This document shows positions 8,867-18,317 of a stretch of 64,000 nucleotides of DNA, in pieces. The position numbers and the translations under genes were made by a program. The stretch comes from Pseudarcicella hirudinis (GTDB taxonomy: Bacteria; Bacteroidota; Bacteroidia; Cytophagales; Spirosomataceae), in contig NZ_FOXH01000016.1 of NCBI RefSeq assembly GCF_900115665.1, forward strand, positions 7,583-71,582, read 5' to 3'. Positions within the stretch are counted from its first letter, which is position 1, and every line of letters begins with the position of its first letter. The notes below the pieces were generated by a model, which had not been told where the DNA came from, did not search any database, and was given only the letters and a program-made list of their open reading frames with translations.

Positions 8867-10102
8867 CTATTTTATAGCATGATCTGCTTTTAAATCGCCT
8901 CCCTGCCAAACCTTTTTTGAGGTCCATTCAGCATCAGGAGCAGCCCAGAATTCATCAGTAGATGGTAAACCCAGAGGCAGAAAAGCCGTCGAACATAAAT
9001 AAAGGCTTCCGGTTGAAATATATCCTTCACCAAGTTGGGGCTGATGTCCGTTCACTCCGATTGTCAGCCAGCCGTTCTGGTCAAAATTTGCTTTACTTTC
9101 AGTAGTTTTCTTCAAAACGGCAGTCAGGGCACAGCGTACCTGTGCGGGGCTGATATTAGCAGGCAACTTTTGCTGCAAAGCAATATTGGCCAGGTTTTGG
9201 AAAGCACCGGCCCGATAAGTAATTGAGCGGCCTATAATAGGATACGTCCCGTCTGAAGCGATCAGTCTTTCCTGAATTTCAGCATAACGGATCGCTCTGG
9301 CCATTATACTTTCATAAGTCTGCTTATATGATTCATCTTTTGTAATCAGTAATTTCAAAATATCCGTAAGATATGGCTGAATTACAAAGCTATTGTAATA
9401 ATCCCAGTGAAAATCAGGTCCGTCACCATACATCCCGTCGCCTTTGTACCATTGTTCATGTTGAAATATGGCATAATCCAGTCTCACTTTATCATATTCA
9501 AAACCATATTTCAGGAAAAACGCTTCAATCATTCCGCTGAAAAGCAACCAGTTATTCCTTCCAGGTTTGATTTTCCTGGAAGAGAGAAATGCTTTATAAA
9601 CATTGTTTTTCGTCTGCCCGTCACTATTTTCCCATAATTTCGGACAACGGATCAGGCCATGGGCTAAAAAGGAGGCATCCACTAAAGCCTGACCACCCCT
9701 GTCAAAATTCATGTAATCTTTCGCCTGAGGATCAGTAGCATTGGAAAGTCCTTTCAAAGCCAGGTCAAAATATTTCTTCCTCAGATCACTTTCCTGTTTA
9801 TCAAGGTTTTCCGTCAGATTTAACCAGGGAGAAATACCGGAAAGTAACCTGGCAAAACCCTCAAGATGGGTGAAATTTTTACGGTCATCTGTAATAGCTT
9901 CAACCGGCATTTTCACTTTTAATTCGTCATTCGCCAACGCTGTAAGCAAAGGCTGAGCCAGCCTGTCAACCATACTCACCCAAATTTTACGGGTATTTCC
10001 TTCCGGGGCAGGTGAAGCCGGAGAGCCAGGTGCCGTATTTCCCGAAAAAAATGAGGTCAGACCTGTAGCACCGACCGACTTTAAAAATAATCTTCTATAC
10101 AT
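8867..10102 (-). CDS. DUF2264 protein with Tat-like signal (GH154-like)
   Basis: A 411-residue protein matching the DUF2264 pattern in my reading: GGQALVDASFLAHGLIRCP, NNWLLFSGMIEAFFLKYG and GDGPDFHWDYYNSFVIQPYL, an alpha/alpha-barrel style sequence. DUF2264 proteins have been linked to glycoside hydrolase family 154, with reported beta-glucuronidase activity; that assignment is from memory and not shown here. The N-terminus YRRLFLKSVGATGLTSFF fits a twin-arginine export signal, so it probably acts in the periplasm. It is followed upstream by kduD on the same strand, 67 bases away, so a role in releasing uronic acid from pectin or arabinogalactan side chains fits the context. Confidence 0.75.
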   Translation of the reverse strand: MYRRLFLKSVGATGLTSFFSGNTAPGSPASPAPEGNTRKIWVSMVDRLAQPLLTALANDELKVKMPVEAITDDRKNFTHLEGFARLLSGISPWLNLTENLDKQESDLRKKYFDLALKGLSNATDPQAKDYMNFDRGGQALVDASFLAHGLIRCPKLWENSDGQTKNNVYKAFLSSRKIKPGRNNWLLFSGMIEAFFLKYGFEYDKVRLDYAIFQHEQWYKGDGMYGDGPDFHWDYYNSFVIQPYLTDILKLLITKDESYKQTYESIMARAIRYAEIQERLIASDGTYPIIGRSITYRAGAFQNLANIALQQKLPANISPAQVRCALTAVLKKTTESKANFDQNGWLTIGVNGHQPQLGEGYISTGSLYLCSTAFLPLGLPSTDEFWAAPDAEWTSKKVWQGGDLKADHAIK

Positions 10103-10169
10103 GAAAAACAGAAATAATAATCAAAATGAGCAATATTAAAACAGATAACTCTTCAGATAAAATCCTGAA

Positions 10170-10940
10170 TTACCTTCCCATCCAGCCACCATCTACCGTA
10201 ATAATCGTTCCGTTTACATACTTTGAGGCATCTGATGCCAGAAAAATCGTTGCTCCTTTCATATCCTCTGCTTCCCCCCATCTTCCGGCCGGAATTCTGC
10301 TGAGGATAGACTGACTTCTTTCAGTGTCATTTCTTAATGCTTCGGTATTATCGGTTGAAATATAACCCGGAGCAATGGCATTTACATTGATATTTTTCGA
10401 AGCCCATTCGTTGGCCAATGCTTTCACAAGACTTCCCAATGCTCCTTTACTTGCAGAATAACCCGGCACATTCACACCACCCTGAAAAGTAAGTAATGAG
10501 GCAGTAAAAATGATTTTTCCTCCGCCATTTTCAATCATGGATTTACCAAATTCACGACTCAATACAAACTGTGCATTCAGATTTACTTCAATCACCTGAT
10601 CCCAGTATTCATCCGGATGTTCGGCAGCAGGTTTTCTCATAATTGTTCCGGCATTGCAGATCAGAATATCAATCTTCGGAAAATCAGCTTTTACCTTTTC
10701 AATAAAAGCATACACTTCAGGTCTTTTTCCAAAATCGGCCTGATAGGCTTTAAACGAACGACCTAAGGCTTTTACTTCCTTTTCTACTTCACTATCCTGT
10801 AATTCAAGTGAGGCAGAAACGCCGATAATATCTGCACCACTTTCGGCAAGAGCCATTGCCATAGCTTTTCCGATACCTCTTTTACAACCTGTTACCAAAG
10901 CAATTTTCCCGGTAAGATCAAATGATTTTAGTATTGACAT
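10170..10940 (-). CDS. kduD: 2-dehydro-3-deoxy-D-gluconate 5-dehydrogenase KduD
   Basis: A 256-residue short-chain dehydrogenase with the cofactor motif TGCKRGIGKAMA (residues 17-28), the NAG motif ICNAGT (about 94) and the catalytic YSASKGALG (about 158). LALNEWA-type helix ALANEWASKNINVNAIAPGYISTDNTEALR strongly resembles KduD. KduD interconverts 3-deoxy-D-glycero-2,5-hexodiulosonate and 2-keto-3-deoxygluconate, the step after KduI in the use of unsaturated uronates released from pectin. Its product would feed KdgK and Eda encoded at 34.8-37.7 kb. KduI is not in the window. It is divergent from rhaT across a 614-base region carrying a LacI-type operator. Confidence 0.85.
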   Translation of the reverse strand: MSILKSFDLTGKIALVTGCKRGIGKAMAMALAESGADIIGVSASLELQDSEVEKEVKALGRSFKAYQADFGKRPEVYAFIEKVKADFPKIDILICNAGTIMRKPAAEHPDEYWDQVIEVNLNAQFVLSREFGKSMIENGGGKIIFTASLLTFQGGVNVPGYSASKGALGSLVKALANEWASKNINVNAIAPGYISTDNTEALRNDTERSQSILSRIPAGRWGEAEDMKGATIFLASDASKYVNGTIITVDGGWMGR

Positions 10941-11064
10941 AATATTTTAAAAGTACAATTTTATTTTTCTATGAAACAGGAGATAATTATGCGGTTAACT
11001 CTCTCTTTCGGTAATAGTAAGCAGGAAATAAAAGATTTCAGCTAAAACCCCGGAATAATTTTAC

Positions 11065-11088
11065 GCAAACGTTGTCGGTAACGCTTGC
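11065..11088. promoter_or_regulatory. LacI-type operator, kduD-rhaT
   Basis: AACGTTGTCGGTAACGCT at 11068-11085 matches 15 of 18 bases of the two perfect operators beside the LacI gene at 27427 and 28823, and has the CG-centred palindrome of LacI/GalR sites. It lies 125 bases upstream of kduD and about 470 bases upstream of rhaT, so kduD is the more likely target. Confidence 0.65.
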
Positions 11089-11453
11089 ATTTTCAAGAGT
11101 ACAAACAAATGCCTTCAGAAGTCCTTCGGAAAATGTCTATTGCCGGATTTGGAGTCAATCCCGGAAATTTCATATTATCTCAGTCCGTTTCCTGAAATCC
11201 GGGTAGAATTAATATATTTCGGCTTTTATATTTAATACTATTCAGCCTATCGCTTCACATAAATTTTTCATGAAGATTTGATAATATTAAAACCTCTGTA
11301 GCAGCGGAATTAAAAATTATCTTAATACATTTCAACCTTCAAAACAAATGTCTAATCCACTGTCTTACAAACCCTTAAATATTACTAAAACAAATGATCA
11401 TCCAGATTAAAAATCCTTGTTGAAATGTTTATACTACTCCTGATTACAAACTA

Positions 11454-11499
11454 GCATGATGGTGCATGACGGTAATCCTAAGTCGTAAAAGTAACTTTG
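11454..11499 (+). promoter_or_regulatory. Candidate rhaT promoter with upstream direct repeat
   Basis: TAACTTTG at 11492-11499 fits the Bacteroidota -7 consensus TAnnTTTG exactly, 55 bases before the rhaT ATG. No good -33 TTG is present. Instead GCATGA occurs at 11454 and again at 11464, one helical turn apart and ending about 20 bases before the -7 box, as expected for an activator site. The activator is not identified. Confidence 0.5.
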
Positions 11500-11554
11500 T
11501 AGTGCAATTAAATATAATTCAAATACAATTACATATCTCAAACTCAAAATTTAG

Positions 11555-12622
11555 ATGCAGGTACTTTTCGGTGTAATTTATCATTTTATCGGTGGCTTTG
11601 CTTCCGGAAGTTTTTACATTCCTTTCAAAAAAGTAAAAGACTGGTCCTGGGAAAGCTACTGGATTGTCGGCGGGATTTTTTCATGGCTTATTGTTCCCTT
11701 TGTCGCCGCCTTTCTTACGATACCGGACTTCATGGAAATTATAAAAGCAACCGATACATCTATTCTTTTCTGGACTTATATTTTGGGAGTACTTTGGGGG
11801 ATCGGAGGGCTTACCTTTGGTTTATCAATGCGCTATCTGGGAATGTCACTGGGCATGTCAATTGTATTAGGATTCTGTTCGGCTTTCGGTGCCCTGATTC
11901 CACCGATTTACCGGGATTTTTTCGGAGATGGTACAAAAGGTACTTTTTCAGGAATGCTTCAAACCAGCGGAGGACAGGTTGTTTTACTGGGTGTGGCGGT
12001 ATGTCTGCTGGGAATTTTTCTTTGTGGAAAAGCAGGAACGATGAAAGAAGGGGATTTATCCGAAGAGGAAAAAACAGCAAGTATTGCGGAATTTGACCTT
12101 TGGAAAGGTCTGGCCGTGGCAATTACTTCCGGGGTTTTGAGTGCCTGTTTCAATTTTGGCATCGAAGCTGGAAAATCTATGGCTGTTGTTGCAGTGGAAA
12201 AGGGATGTAATCCACTCTTTCAGAATAATGTGATTTTCATCGTAATTCTCTGGGGAGGCCTTACTACCAACTTTATCTGGTGTATGATTTTGAATACAAG
12301 AAATAAAACTTTCGGTGATTACACCAACAAAAAAGCTCCCCTAAAAAGCAATTACCTTTTCTCAGCTATTGCCGGAACGACCTGGTTCTTACAGTTTTTC
12401 TTTTATGGCATGGGTGAAAGTAAATTAGGAAACGGAGCCAGTTCATGGATTTTACACATGGCTTGTATAATCATCATCTCTAATTTATGGGGAATTTATT
12501 TCAACGAATGGAAAGGCGTTTCTGCCAAAACTTTCCGAACCATTATTTTTGGAATTATTGTGGTTATTCTGTCTGTTTTCATCGTTGGTTATGGCAATTA
12601 TCTGTCAACAGGAAGCTTATAA
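11555..12622 (+). CDS. rhaT: L-rhamnose/proton symporter RhaT
   Basis: A 355-residue, very hydrophobic inner-membrane protein with about ten transmembrane helices and the RhaT-like N-terminus GVIYHFIGGFASGSFYIPFKKVKDWSWE, followed by WGIGGLTFGLSMRYLGMSLGMS. RhaT belongs to the drug/metabolite transporter superfamily and imports L-rhamnose with protons. It is the first gene of a plus-strand run containing every catabolic step for rhamnose, which supports the substrate. The next gene starts 117 bases downstream. Confidence 0.9.
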   Translation: MQVLFGVIYHFIGGFASGSFYIPFKKVKDWSWESYWIVGGIFSWLIVPFVAAFLTIPDFMEIIKATDTSILFWTYILGVLWGIGGLTFGLSMRYLGMSLGMSIVLGFCSAFGALIPPIYRDFFGDGTKGTFSGMLQTSGGQVVLLGVAVCLLGIFLCGKAGTMKEGDLSEEEKTASIAEFDLWKGLAVAITSGVLSACFNFGIEAGKSMAVVAVEKGCNPLFQNNVIFIVILWGGLTTNFIWCMILNTRNKTFGDYTNKKAPLKSNYLFSAIAGTTWFLQFFFYGMGESKLGNGASSWILHMACIIIISNLWGIYFNEWKGVSAKTFRTIIFGIIVVILSVFIVGYGNYLSTGSL

Positions 12623-12739
12623 ACAGACAGAAAATACCGAAAACTGATTACGGATACTGGTTTCGATCAGGTCATCAATTCATACAGAGCATAGAATATT
12701 ATAAGGAACAATTTTGATACGTTAAATCTTCCAATTAAA

Positions 12740-14893
12740 ATGTCGGAAATTACAAAACAATCAACCGGAGCGACCTTTCGCAATGTTAGCTACCTATGGG
12801 ATGAGACGAAAGCAGCTGAATTGGCTGGCGACGAAGTAGCACTTTTCATTTATCGCTCTAATTTATTGGGAGCGGATCTTCGTCTGACTAATTACGGTGG
12901 TGGAAACACTTCTGTGAAAATAACCGATAAAGACCCTCTTACCGGACTTGAAACAGAAGTAATGTGGATCAAAGGTTCCGGAGGAGATATCGGAACGTTA
13001 AAGAAATCAGGTTGTGCGGCACTTTATCTTGATCGTTTACACAGTCTTGAAAATGTGTACAGAGGTATTGAATTTGAGGATGAAATGGTAGAGCTTTTCA
13101 ACCATTGTATTTTTGATCTTGCTTCAAAGGCCCCTTCAATTGATACGCCTTTGCATGGTTTTCTGCCATTCAAACATATAGACCACCTGCATCCGGATGC
13201 TGCGATTGCCATTGCCGCAGCGAAAGACGGGAAACAAATTACTGAAGATTTGTTTCAGGGAGAAATTGGCTGGGTAGGCTGGCAGCGTCCCGGGTTCGAC
13301 CTGGGTCTGCAATTACGTGATTGCCTGGAAGAAGCTGCTTCACGGGGTATCAGACTGAAAGGAATTATGTTGGGTTCTCATGGTCTGTTTACCTGGGGTG
13401 ACACTTCTTATGAAAGTTATATCAATACCCTCGAAGTAATTGAAAAATGTGCGGATTATCTTGAAGCCCATTATGGCAAAAAAGGTCCGGTTTTCGGAGG
13501 AACAAATACAGCAATCCCTGTGTTGGAAGCTGAACTTCGCAGGAAACAGGCGGCAAAGGTCGCTCCTATTCTGAGGGGTTTTTGTTCATCTTACCAAAAA
13601 ATGATCGGCCATTTTACCGATGATGTGCGTGTTCTTGAGTTTATTAATTCGAATGATTTAAGTAAACTTGCTCCGTTGGGAACTTCCTGTCCTGACCACT
13701 TCCTGAGGACTAAAATTTCTCCTTTGGTTCTTGAACTAAGTCCGGAAGAGGATCTTTCAGATGTAAAAGCCATTCAGGCAAGATTGCAGCCTGGTTTTGA
13801 ATCGTACCGTCAGATGTATTCTGATTATTACAATTCGTGTAAACATGATAATTCTCCGGCAATGCGTGACCCGAATCCCGTGGTAATTCTTTATCCGGGC
13901 GTTGGGATGTTTACTTTTTCTAAAGATAAAACCACGGCCAGATTAGCTTCTGAATACTATATCAATGCAGTGAATGTAATGAAAGGAGCTGAAGCCATTT
14001 CAGAATATACCTCATTACCTCGTCAGGAAGCCTTTAATATTGAATACTGGCTTTTGGAAGAAGCTAAATTACAGAGAATGCCAAAGCCAAAAGCACTTTC
14101 AGGCCGTGTCGCTTTGATTACAGGCAGTGCGGGAGGAATTGGAAAAGCAATTGCTAAAAGATTTGCAGAAGAAGGTGCCTGTGTGGTCATAAATGATATC
14201 AACCTGGAGCGTTTGGAAGGAGCAAAAGCAGAATTTCAGGCTAAATTCGGAAGAGATGCGGCAGCTTCGGTTTTATTGGATGTTACCAGTGCTGAATCAA
14301 TTGTAATGGCTTTGGAAGGGGCTGCTTTAGCTTTCGGAGGGGTTGACATTATCGTTAACAACGCAGGAATCAGTATCTCAAAATCCATCGCAGAACATTC
14401 TATCGAAGAATGGGACAGATTGTATGATATTCTGGTGAAAGGCCAGTTTCTCGTTTCAAAAGAAGGAATTAATATCATGAGAAAACAAGGTTTCGGAGGT
14501 GATATTGTAAACATCGTTTCAAAAAATGCAGTGGTTGCAGGTCCGAATAACCCTGGCTATGGTTCAGCTAAAGCAGCCCAGGCTCATCTGACCCGATTAA
14601 TGGCAGCAGAACTTGGTGCAGATAAAATCAGGGTAAATACTGTCAATCCTGATGCCGTAATCTCTGACTCAAATATCTGGGCCGGAGGCTGGGCTGAAGG
14701 TCGTGCCAAAGCTTATGGAATCACCGTAGAAGAGTTGCCTGCTTACTACGCAAAAAGAACATTACTGAATGAGATTATCCTTCCGGATGACATCGCCAAT
14801 GCTTGTTTTGCTTTTGTGGGTGGTTTATTGAACAAATCAACCGGAAATGCACTGAATGTAGATGGCGGAGTAGCAATGGGCTTTTACCGATAA
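12740..14893 (+). CDS. rhaEW: Bifunctional rhamnulose-1-phosphate aldolase/lactaldehyde dehydrogenase
   Basis: A 717-residue fusion. Residues about 1-430 are a class II aldolase/adducin domain with metal-binding histidines in HGFLPFKHIDHLHPDAA and GIMLGSHGLFTWG. Residues about 450-717 are a short-chain dehydrogenase with GRVALITGSAGGIGKAIA, NNAGIS and the catalytic NPGYGSAKAA. In characterised homologues, the aldolase half cleaves L-rhamnulose-1-phosphate to dihydroxyacetone phosphate and L-lactaldehyde, and the dehydrogenase half oxidises lactaldehyde to L-lactate with NAD. The fusion avoids release of the toxic aldehyde. It replaces separate RhaD and AldA enzymes. The lutABC genes downstream are the logical consumers of the lactate. 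Confidence 0.92.
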   Translation: MSEITKQSTGATFRNVSYLWDETKAAELAGDEVALFIYRSNLLGADLRLTNYGGGNTSVKITDKDPLTGLETEVMWIKGSGGDIGTLKKSGCAALYLDRLHSLENVYRGIEFEDEMVELFNHCIFDLASKAPSIDTPLHGFLPFKHIDHLHPDAAIAIAAAKDGKQITEDLFQGEIGWVGWQRPGFDLGLQLRDCLEEAASRGIRLKGIMLGSHGLFTWGDTSYESYINTLEVIEKCADYLEAHYGKKGPVFGGTNTAIPVLEAELRRKQAAKVAPILRGFCSSYQKMIGHFTDDVRVLEFINSNDLSKLAPLGTSCPDHFLRTKISPLVLELSPEEDLSDVKAIQARLQPGFESYRQMYSDYYNSCKHDNSPAMRDPNPVVILYPGVGMFTFSKDKTTARLASEYYINAVNVMKGAEAISEYTSLPRQEAFNIEYWLLEEAKLQRMPKPKALSGRVALITGSAGGIGKAIAKRFAEEGACVVINDINLERLEGAKAEFQAKFGRDAAASVLLDVTSAESIVMALEGAALAFGGVDIIVNNAGISISKSIAEHSIEEWDRLYDILVKGQFLVSKEGINIMRKQGFGGDIVNIVSKNAVVAGPNNPGYGSAKAAQAHLTRLMAAELGADKIRVNTVNPDAVISDSNIWAGGWAEGRAKAYGITVEELPAYYAKRTLLNEIILPDDIANACFAFVGGLLNKSTGNALNVDGGVAMGFYR

Positions 14894-14924
14894 TTAAATG
14901 TATCTTCTTCTTTTCTGAAAAACC

Positions 14925-15239
14925 ATGAAAAAAGCAGCTTTTAAAATGCAGTTACATCGTGACCAGGCGGCGGAATACCAACGCCGTCACGATGAGATCT
15001 GGGAAGAACTGACAGCCTTGCTGAAAAGTATCGGAGTGGAAGATTATTCTATATTTCTGGATGAAGAAACCTACGCACTGTTCGGCGTATTGAAAATTGA
15101 AAATCCGGAACGCCTCGATGAACTGCCGGCACATCCGGTAATGCAGCGATGGTGGAAATACATGGGAGATATTATGGATGCTAATCCTGACCATTCTCCG
15201 GTAAGCACTCCTTTGAAAGAAGTTTTCTATCTGGCATAA
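14925..15239 (+). CDS. rhaM: L-rhamnose mutarotase
   Basis: A 104-residue protein of the RhaM family with the expected length and signature residues: FKMQLHRDQAAEYQRRHDEIWEE (His and Arg of the active site), DYSIFLDEETYALFGVLK and the C-terminal MQRWWKYMGDIMDANPD. It interconverts alpha and beta anomers of L-rhamnose in the cytoplasm, helping supply the form used by the isomerase encoded next. It starts 31 bases after the aldolase-dehydrogenase gene. Confidence 0.93.
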   Translation: MKKAAFKMQLHRDQAAEYQRRHDEIWEELTALLKSIGVEDYSIFLDEETYALFGVLKIENPERLDELPAHPVMQRWWKYMGDIMDANPDHSPVSTPLKEVFYLA

Positions 15240-15322
15240 TTTCCGGTAAATCAATTATTTCCGGCTTTCGTTTCATGAAACCACTTAATAAAAACGAAAA
15301 TTGAATCTTAAAGACCAAAAAC

Positions 15323-16597
15323 ATGCAGCTCGAAAAATATAAAATTGATGCCCATAATAACGATTTGTTATCAGCTCATCAGCGTAAACTGGCATTCATT
15401 TCCTCTGAAATTGAAAATTCAGAAGCAATTATTCAAAAGTTGGTAAATTTTCAGATTGCGATTCCTTCCTGGGCTCTGGGTACAGGAGGCACGCGTTTTG
15501 GTCGCTTCTCAGGTGGCGGCGAACCCCGCTCTCTTGAAGAAAAAATTGAAGATGTCGGCTTATTACATGCACTGAATAATTCAAGCGGAGCTATTTCTCT
15601 GCATATTCCCTGGGACATTCCCCAAAACCCTCAGGCAATCAAAGTACTGGCCGCACAGCATGGATTAAGATTTGATGCGGTAAATTCCAATACCTTTCAG
15701 GATCAGCCCGGTCAGGAAAAAACTTACAAATTCGGCTCTTTGCAGAATGTGAATAGAGACATTCGTAAACAGGCTATCGAACATAATATTGAGGTAATCA
15801 AACACGGCATCGAACTCGGCTCAGACTCGCTGACCATCTGGTTATCGGACGGTTCTTGTTTTCCGGGACAATTAAATTTCAGAAAAGCTTATCAGAATAC
15901 TCTCGAAAGTCTGGAGGAAATTTATGCTGCCATTCCTGATAACTGGAAATTATTCCTTGAATACAAGGCTTTTGAACCAAATTTCTATTCAACTACTGTC
16001 GGTGACTGGGGACAATCTTATTCTTATGTCAAGAAACTGGGAGATAAGGCTTTCACGCTGGTTGACCTCGGACATCATTTGCCGAATGCCAACATTGAGC
16101 AAATTGTTGCTTTATTGCTGATGGAAGGTAAATTAGGTGGTTTCCACTTCAACGATTCCAAATACGGAGATGACGATCTAACGGCAGGAGCCATCAAACC
16201 ATACCAGTTATTCCTGATTTTCAATGAATTGGTAGATGGAATGGATGCCAGAGGAATGGATCATACCAAAGATCTGGGCTGGATGATTGATGCCTCACAT
16301 AACGTCAAAGATCCTCTTGAAGATCTTTTGCAGTCGGTGGAAGCAATTATGATGTCATATGCACAGGCTCTTTCGGTTGACCGTATTGCCTTGAATAAAG
16401 CACAGGACGAGAATGATGTAGTGGCAGCACAGGAGATTTTACAGAATGCCTTCAGAACAGATGTGCGGCCTTTGGTAGCTGAAGCACGTTTGAGAGCAGG
16501 TGCGGCACTCAATCCGGTTGCCTTGTACAGAAACCTGAAAGTACGTGAAAACCTGATTAACGAAAGAGGTGCGAAAGCAGTTTCAACAGGACTTTAA
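15323..16597 (+). CDS. rhaI: L-rhamnose isomerase
   Basis: A 424-residue TIM-barrel isomerase of the Pseudomonas stutzeri/RhaI type rather than the E. coli RhaA type. Visible motifs are GTGGTRFGRFSGGGEPR (about 52-68), DSLTIWLSDGSCFPGQ (about 168-183), LFLEYKAFEPNFYST, LVDLGHHLPNANIEQ and GGFHFNDSKYGDDDL, which hold the metal-binding Glu, Asp and His residues. It converts L-rhamnose to L-rhamnulose. It sits between the mutarotase and kinase genes in the expected order. Confidence 0.92.
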   Translation: MQLEKYKIDAHNNDLLSAHQRKLAFISSEIENSEAIIQKLVNFQIAIPSWALGTGGTRFGRFSGGGEPRSLEEKIEDVGLLHALNNSSGAISLHIPWDIPQNPQAIKVLAAQHGLRFDAVNSNTFQDQPGQEKTYKFGSLQNVNRDIRKQAIEHNIEVIKHGIELGSDSLTIWLSDGSCFPGQLNFRKAYQNTLESLEEIYAAIPDNWKLFLEYKAFEPNFYSTTVGDWGQSYSYVKKLGDKAFTLVDLGHHLPNANIEQIVALLLMEGKLGGFHFNDSKYGDDDLTAGAIKPYQLFLIFNELVDGMDARGMDHTKDLGWMIDASHNVKDPLEDLLQSVEAIMMSYAQALSVDRIALNKAQDENDVVAAQEILQNAFRTDVRPLVAEARLRAGAALNPVALYRNLKVRENLINERGAKAVSTGL

Positions 16598-16851
16598 AAA
16601 CAACCTGTTCAGTCAGACCTGAATACAACATTGTCATTCTTTTATCAGTCAGAATACAGAGCATTTCATCAATTTCTCTCAACCAAAACTGTTGCAAAAC
16701 ATCCGTTTTGTTGTTGAAATTTGATAAAATGCTCTTTGTTTTAGGAAAGATGCCTGTTTTTTTTGAGTACAAAATCATAAATATTTCTCTTACTATTGAA
16801 AGTATTTCAGGGAAAGAGAGATTTTCATTCCAAAAAATTACCTGAAAACTT

Positions 16852-18249
16852 GTGAAAACATCGGTTTGTGCCATATTTGACATCGGGAAAACAAATAAAA
16901 AGTTGTTTCTTTTTGATGAACAATATAAAATTGTTCTGGAAAAATCAACTCAGTTTACAGAAACAGCAGATGAAGACGGAGATCCATGCGAGGACCTTAA
17001 TTTATTGTCTGACTGGCTTTTAACCTCTCTTGAAGAAGTACTGACATTAACTGAATTTGACATAAAAGGGATTAATTTCTCAACCTACGGTGCTAGTTTC
17101 GTACATCTGGATGCAAATGGCAAAAGCATTGCTCCTTTGTATAATTACCTGAAACCTTATCCGGAAGAGCTTAAAAAGCAGTTTTATGAGAATTACGGCG
17201 GAGAAAAACAGTTTTCAAAACTTACCGCCTCCCCAGTTCTGGGCAGTTTAAATTCAGGGATGATTTTATACAGGCTCAAACATGAAAAACCGGAATTATT
17301 CAGGCAAATAAAGTATTCGTTACATTTGCCGCAATTCGTCAGTTTTCTGGTCACAAATCAATATTACTCAGATCTGACAAGTATTGGCTGCCATACCAAT
17401 CTTTGGAATTTTGAAGAAAATTCCTATCATTTCTGGGTTCATAATGAAGGCATTGATGAAAAACTGGCACCTCTGTTTCCGGCAGATTCAGTAATCGAAA
17501 GAGAAGTTAAGGAACAAATCCGTAAAGTCGGAATTGGTTTACACGACAGTTCTGCTGCTTTAATTCCATATTTAAGCAGTTTTCACGAGCCGTTTATTCT
17601 TATTTCAACAGGAACATGGTGTATCAGTCTGAACCCTTTCAATCATAATCCTATTTCAAGTGAGGAATTGCAGTATGATTGTTTGTGTTACATGCACTTT
17701 CAGGGAAAACCAGTTAAAGCATCCAGGCTTTTTGCCGGGTATGAACATGAATTACAGACTAAACGTTTGTCGGAATTTTTCGGCAAAGAACAGGATTATT
17801 ACAAACAGATCGGTTATGATGCGGCTATCATTCAGAAGCTGCATGCTTCCGCTGAAAATCCGGCCGGAGAATATGAGAACCTGAGAAAGCCACCGATGCA
17901 GGAATCATTGTTCGGGCACAGAGAGCTATCCGCTTTTGAAAATTATGAGGAAGCCTATCACCGGTTAATCCTGGATATAATTGCCCAGCAACTGATCTCT
18001 ACCGAGCTTGTACTAAATAACTCTCCGGTAAAAAGAATTTTTGTGGATGGAGGTTTTGGCAAAAATCCGATTTATATGAATCTTCTGGCAGCGGCTTTTC
18101 CGGGAATTGAAGTATTTGCAGCAAGCGTTGCACAGGCAACTTCTCTGGGAGCAGCACTTGCCATTCATAAAGATTGGAACAGCCGCTCTCTTCCGGGTGA
18201 TCTGATAGACCTGAGACATTATTCGGTAACGCAGTCCCTGTTTTTATAA
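16852..18249 (+). CDS. rhaB: Rhamnulokinase (FGGY family)
   Basis: A 465-residue FGGY sugar kinase beginning with a GTG codon and CAIFDIGKTNKKLFLFDE, the ATP-binding phosphate 1 motif. Later motifs include ILISTGTWCISLNP (phosphate 2 region) and KRIFVDGGFGKNPIYMNLLAAAFPG, then ASLGAA-like QATSLGAALA. By position in the rhamnose operon it should phosphorylate L-rhamnulose to L-rhamnulose-1-phosphate. It is divergent from E. coli RhaB, so substrate comes mainly from context. A 254-base gap separates it from the isomerase gene, and may hold a secondary promoter that I could not identify. Confidence 0.85.
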   Translation: MKTSVCAIFDIGKTNKKLFLFDEQYKIVLEKSTQFTETADEDGDPCEDLNLLSDWLLTSLEEVLTLTEFDIKGINFSTYGASFVHLDANGKSIAPLYNYLKPYPEELKKQFYENYGGEKQFSKLTASPVLGSLNSGMILYRLKHEKPELFRQIKYSLHLPQFVSFLVTNQYYSDLTSIGCHTNLWNFEENSYHFWVHNEGIDEKLAPLFPADSVIEREVKEQIRKVGIGLHDSSAALIPYLSSFHEPFILISTGTWCISLNPFNHNPISSEELQYDCLCYMHFQGKPVKASRLFAGYEHELQTKRLSEFFGKEQDYYKQIGYDAAIIQKLHASAENPAGEYENLRKPPMQESLFGHRELSAFENYEEAYHRLILDIIAQQLISTELVLNNSPVKRIFVDGGFGKNPIYMNLLAAAFPGIEVFAASVAQATSLGAALAIHKDWNSRSLPGDLIDLRHYSVTQSLFL

Positions 18250-18317
18250 AGGACCTGCATATTTTATTATTATTTTAACGCAATTTCAGGTTCAAACCTG
18301 AAGATCTGTACAGCGCA

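Larger units (their letters stand above)
10941..11554. other. kduD-rhaT divergent intergenic region
   Basis: 614 bases without a supportable gene. It contains a LacI-type palindrome at 11065-11088, a 10-bp-spaced GCATGA direct repeat at 11454/11464 and a consensus -7 box at 11492-11499. The stretch 11100-11440 is AT-rich and shows nothing I can name. Confidence 0.7.

Noticed and set aside
16598-16851. Small gene or riboswitch between rhaI and rhaB
   Set aside because: The minus-strand frame there has no recognisable product and no conserved RNA structure is evident.
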